Made by a program: the position numbers and the translations under genes. DNA of 8,296 bases, from NCBI GenBank assembly GCA_015523665.1, contig WAJX01000134.1:1-8296 (forward strand). Reading direction: 5' to 3'. This DNA is from Ferroglobus sp. Its GTDB lineage: Archaea > Halobacteriota > Archaeoglobi > Archaeoglobales > Archaeoglobaceae. Below, piece after piece: positions 6,011-8,296 of the stretch. The notes below the pieces were generated by a model. It was not told the origin of the DNA. It did not search any database and worked only from the letters and a program-made list of their open reading frames with translations. Position 1 is the first letter of the stretch. Each line of letters opens with the position of its first letter.

Positions 6011-6271
6011 GCAAATAACACAAAGCAACACAAAGCAACAGCGAGCAACAGTGAATAGCAAGGGACAACACATTAAGCAAAAATAATAGGAAAAAATAAA
6101 ATTATCTTCATATCCTTCTAAAAGGAGGAATTGAAAAATAGCGGTAAATAGCTGAAATAGAACGAAAAGCGCTGGAAAGCACAGAGCAACAGCTTAACAA
6201 CAGTCAGCAACACAACGCAACACGAAACAACACAGAACAGAGAAGACCAACAAATCTATACAAAAATAACA
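6011..6271 (+). repeat. Helically phased AGCAACA repeat field
   Basis: Block 1 (6014-6070) has the seven-base motif ending at 6020, 6030, 6040 and 6050, with weaker copies ending at 6060 and 6070; three in a row are exactly AGCAACA. Block 2 has copies starting at 6185, 6196, 6206, 6216, 6226, 6236 and 6246, with a weak one at 6265. The lead-in (6131-6180) repeats A-rich runs ending in ATAG or AAGC at nearly the same spacing. The period is 10 bp, one helical turn and not a codon multiple, so it is not a protein repeat. The strand shown is almost free of T in both blocks; an AT-rich stretch (about 6081-6120) separates them. It could be a phased protein-binding array, a chromatin-positioning signal, or an unstructured RNA leader. 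Confidence 0.6.
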
Positions 6272-6298
6272 GAAAAAAGTTGGGTGTGTTGGTATTAT

Positions 6299-6403
6299 AT
6301 GTCCATAAAACAGCATTATATAGCTTCAAATATCAAGAAGTTGCGTGAGTTTTTCATGCAGTTTGATTTGTTTTTGTTTAATTTGCTATACTGTGGTGAA
6401 TAA
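6299..6403 (+). CDS. Possible 34-residue protein
   Basis: ATG 6299 to TAA 6403, starting MSIKQHYIASNIKKLREFF and then a hydrophobic, aromatic stretch (FDLFLFNLLY). It lies directly after the phased repeat field. A TATTATATG sequence overlaps the start, but there is no upstream TATA box at the usual distance and no ribosome binding site. It could be chance in AT-rich DNA. I do not recognise it. Confidence 0.18.
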   Translation: MSIKQHYIASNIKKLREFFMQFDLFLFNLLYCGE

Positions 6404-6483
6404 AAATTAATTTAATAGATAAATTATTATTTTAAATAAAAAAATTTGATGCTAAAAGTTCTATTTTTGAGATTCAACAGCCA

Positions 6484-6494
6484 ATAAAATAAAA
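6484..6494 (+). promoter_or_regulatory. TATA box of cas6
   Basis: ATAAAATAAAA is centred about 22-25 bases before ATG 6510, the spacing for a leaderless transcript. This supports 6510 as the original start of cas6, although that ATG is in a different frame from the body of the gene. Confidence 0.5.
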
Positions 6495-6509
6495 GAAATC
6501 GACATTCTG

Positions 6510-7267
6510 ATGAATGAAGTTTCCGTTCTCTTTTTGAGATTCTTAGAGGATACGTTAGAGGATTTCTTTACTGGGTTTTAAGAAAGATAAGTAGGGAACT
6601 GGCATTAAAGCTTCATTCGGATAAGCATCTAGCTCCATTCGCAGCAACTCCGGTTTTTAAAGGAGAAAGTAAAAATATCGTAAACAAACTTGAGGAAGGG
6701 GAGAAGTATAGCTTTTCCATTACCACGTTTGTTGAAGAGATTGGAGAGGCTTTAAAAGACTATTTCATATCGATGGATAAGCTCTATTTTGCTGGTAATA
6801 ATCAAGAAGTTGAAGGAGTGGATGTGTTATATGTGGAGGGAGAAGATTTAAGAGAAGAGGAGGTAAAGAAGTTTAAGATAGATTTTATATCTCCATGCTA
6901 TTTAAGAACCCCTTCAATCGGTTACCGCTTCATCCCACTTCCGATTCCACAACTCATATTTAGAAGTCTGGCAAGACTTTGGGAGGCATTTATGCAACCT
7001 CTTCCACTTGAATATAGAAGCTGGCTAGACAACTGGGGAATAGTTGTAAGCGGTTGTGATATAAGCACTGAGAAGATATTGTTAAGAAAAAACACATGGT
7101 CTGTTGGATTTAAAGAAGAAGTGATGTTTTCATTGCCAGAAGATACATACAATGAGGATTTTGCAAGAATAACATCATTATTACTGAGATTTGGAGAATA
7201 CTCAAATGTGGGAGGAGGGAGAACTTCTGGACTTGGTGTTATTAAAGCTTCAAATAAAAGGATGTAA
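6510..7267 (+). pseudogene. cas6: Frameshifted cas6, CRISPR repeat endoribonuclease
   Basis: Cas6 cuts CRISPR transcripts into guide RNAs. The body frame is recognisable from about 6545: GYVRGFLYWVLRK, then SRELALKLH, then EEIGEALKDYFISM, ISPCYLRTP, IPLPIPQLIFRSL, and the glycine-rich loop VGGGRTSGLGVI near the end. It aligns without gaps to remembered P. furiosus Cas6 from its Tyr25 to His46. Catalytic Tyr31 and His46 match codons at 6569 and 6614, 15 codons apart in both; a Lys follows the His by three residues instead of six. This frame has no ATG, GTG or TTG between the TGA at 6515 and ATG 6773. An ordinary gene call would give only 6773-7267 (164 residues), without the catalytic residues. 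ATG 6510 (MNEVSVLFLRF) is in another frame; one extra T in the T5 run 6531-6535 would join them into about 252 residues, against 264 in P. furiosus. No other cas gene or array is visible. Confidence 0.8.
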
Positions 7268-7284
7268 CAAGAATGTAACGACCT

Positions 7285-7324
7285 TTTATAAATTGTAATG
7301 TAAACAAATCAAAAATAAATAAAG
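7285..7324 (+). promoter_or_regulatory. TATA boxes upstream of argB
   Basis: TTTATAAA (7285-7292) and an A/T run AAAATAAATAAAG (7312-7324) both lie upstream of argB. The second predicts a transcript start about 10 bases before ATG 7353. No ribosome binding site is visible, so argB appears to be expressed from its own promoter with a short leader. Confidence 0.4.
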
Positions 7325-7352
7325 TTATTAACTCTAATTCTAACGCTCGTTT

Positions 7353-8225
7353 ATGGAAAAGGTCGGAGTGCTCGTTGAGGCTTTACCTTACATAATGGAA
7401 TTTCATAACCAAGTTATGGTTATAAAAATGGGTGGACATGCTATGGTGAATGAGGAAGTTCTTGAAAAAACCGTTAAAGATATCCTTCTCCTTTACTTCG
7501 TTGGTATAAAGCCTGTGATAGTTCATGGTGGAGGGCCAGAGATAAGTGAAAAGATGAGCAAACTCGGCTTAAAACCGAAGTTTATAGATGGGCTAAGAAT
7601 AACAGATGAAGAAACTATGGAAGTTGTTCAAATGGTGCTGGATGGAAAGATAAACTCCAAGATAGTCTCAATTTTCATAAAAAATGGTGGAAAGGCTGTA
7701 GGCATTTCTGGAAAAGACGGATTGCTTGTTGTGGCGAGAAAAAAGATCATAAAGAAGAGAGTCGGAGATTCCGATGTGGAATTGGACTTGGGATATGTTG
7801 GTGAGACTGAATTTGTTAATCCAGAAATTCTAAGAATTCTCATAGACAACGGCTTTATCCCAGTAGTATCTCCAGTAGCTGTTGATTTAAACGGAAAGAT
7901 ATACAATATGAACGCAGATATAGTAGCTGGAGATATAGCCTCAGCTCTGAAAGCAAAAAAGCTCATAATTCTAACAGACGTTCCTGGAATACTGAGAGAT
8001 CCTAGAGATAAGAGCTCTCTGATCTCAAAACTCAGAGTTTTTGAGCTTGAAGAAATGCTCAAAAGTGGAAAGATTGAAGGAGGAATGATTCCGAAGGTTG
8101 AGGCGATAATAAAGGCTTTGAATGGAGGAGTTGAGAAAGGACACATCATAGATGGCTCAAAGGAGCATGCAATCTTACTAGAACTGTTCACAAAAGAAGG
8201 AATAGGGACTATGATCGAGAGATGA
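7353..8225 (+). CDS. argB: N-acetylglutamate kinase
   Basis: The 290-residue protein phosphorylates N-acetyl-L-glutamate with ATP in the second step of arginine synthesis, in the cytoplasm. All landmarks of the amino-acid kinase fold family are in order: VIKMGGHAM with Lys25, VHGGGPEIS (57-65), GLRITD with Arg82 (80-85), GKINSKIV (98-105), GISGKDGLL (117-125), NMNAD with Asp189 (185-189), LTDVPGIL (207-214) and GGMIPKVEA with Lys248 (243-251). The N-terminal helix VGVLVEALPYIMEF resembles that of the arginine-inhibited Thermotoga enzyme, so feedback inhibition by arginine is likely, though inferred. In organisms using LysW-type lysine synthesis a paralogue exists, but the sequence fits ArgB better. 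It follows cas6 by 85 bases with its own TATA boxes, and no other arginine gene is visible. Confidence 0.95.
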   Translation: MEKVGVLVEALPYIMEFHNQVMVIKMGGHAMVNEEVLEKTVKDILLLYFVGIKPVIVHGGGPEISEKMSKLGLKPKFIDGLRITDEETMEVVQMVLDGKINSKIVSIFIKNGGKAVGISGKDGLLVVARKKIIKKRVGDSDVELDLGYVGETEFVNPEILRILIDNGFIPVVSPVAVDLNGKIYNMNADIVAGDIASALKAKKLIILTDVPGILRDPRDKSSLISKLRVFELEEMLKSGKIEGGMIPKVEAIIKALNGGVEKGHIIDGSKEHAILLELFTKEGIGTMIER

Positions 8226-8243
8226 AAAATTTTTATCATCTCT
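8218..8243. repeat. Near-perfect palindrome over the argB stop and next promoter
   Basis: AGAGATGA (8218-8225) and TCATCTCT (8236-8243) are exact complements, and AAAA/TTTT inside extend the stem with one unpaired A. It includes the argB stop codon and the T5 run, so it could act as a terminator. It also covers the TATA box of the next gene, so it could be an operator. Confidence 0.5.
8230..8236 (+). promoter_or_regulatory. TATA-like box of the right-edge gene
   Basis: TTTTTAT lies about 26 bases upstream of ATG 8259, inside the palindrome at 8218-8243, which fits a leaderless transcript beginning at the ATG. Confidence 0.4.
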
Positions 8244-8258
8244 GCACATCTTTAATTG

Positions 8259-8296
8259 ATGAAAATCGGATTTCAGCCTGCTATAGAGCAGAAACC
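8259..8296 (+). CDS. 5' end of an unidentified gene cut by the window edge
   Basis: ATG 8259 opens a frame reading MKIGFQPAIEQK up to the window end. A TATA-like box about 26 bases upstream and the lack of a ribosome binding site suggest a leaderless start. Twelve residues are too few to assign a family. The gap of 33 bases after argB in the same direction would allow cotranscription, but the palindrome and TATA box between them suggest a separate promoter. Confidence 0.45.
   Translation, partial: MKIGFQPAIEQK

Larger units (their letters stand above)
5327..6483. other. Gene-poor spacer of about 1.15 kb with phased repeats
   Basis: No intact gene is supported. In order it holds a T-rich possible terminator (5348-5368), a broken short plus-strand frame (5465-5588), a very AT-rich tract (about 5680-5810), a weakly phased AACAAA patch (5844-5888), the T-poor 10-bp-phased AGCAACA field (6011-6271) and a 34-codon open frame (6299-6403). 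A basic 35-codon minus-strand frame at 5563-5670 overlaps the broken one. None of these frames belongs to a family I can name. Confidence 0.55.

Noticed and set aside
6011..6271. CRISPR array next to cas6
   Set aside because: The repeats are seven bases at 10-bp spacing with no 25-40-base direct repeat or unique spacers.
6571..6581. Frameshift of cas6 at the T4 run just before TAA 6579, keeping the MNEVSV frame up to FFTGF
   Set aside because: The other frame already matches Cas6 upstream of this point (GYVRGFLYW, including the catalytic Tyr), so the frame change must lie earlier, before about 6551.
7628..8239. 203-codon minus-strand open frame over argB
   Set aside because: It is antisense to canonical ArgB motifs, rich in Ser, Phe, Ile and Pro as expected of a shadow frame, and resembles no family.

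Overview
This window looks like the chromosome of an AT-rich archaeon. Several starts have a TATA-like box about 25 bases upstream and no ribosome binding site, as in leaderless transcripts. Two starts carry archaeal-type ribosome binding sites. The tRNA gene lacks an encoded CCA. The protein families (P. furiosus-like Cas6, acetoacetate-CoA ligase, a Thermotoga-like acetylglutamate kinase) fit a thermophilic euryarchaeon. Archaeoglobales is my guess from general knowledge; the sequence does not prove it.

Layout: a possible gene start on the minus strand at the left edge (1-58); tRNA-Asn(GTT) at 140-212; an AT-rich spacer with two perfect palindromes; a membrane-anchored rhodanese-domain protein (604-999, +); a convergent DUF1624/HGSNAT-like multispanning membrane protein (1544-2275, -); about 1 kb with no intact gene but with structured DNA and gene-like fragments; acetoacetate-CoA ligase (3314-5326, +); about 1.2 kb without a convincing gene that holds a T-poor array of AGCAACA-like motifs at 10-bp spacing (about 6011-6271); a frameshifted cas6 (6510-7267, +); argB, N-acetylglutamate kinase (7353-8225, +); and the first codons of another gene at the right edge (8259-8296).

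The genes do not form one pathway. The ligase charges acetoacetate to acetoacetyl-CoA, ArgB makes the second step of arginine synthesis, and the rhodanese and DUF1624 proteins are probably separate membrane functions. Most appear to have their own promoters. The two large spacers contain broken reading frames, so this is a low-density region that seems to be losing genes.

The two observations most worth following are linked only by position. First, cas6 has catalytic-site codons (Tyr, His) lying upstream of its only in-frame start codon and in a different frame from its promoter-proximal ATG. It is therefore either broken, mis-sequenced or read by frameshifting. Second, the helically phased repeat field lies just upstream of it. 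No CRISPR array or other cas gene is visible, so a new defence system is not demonstrated.
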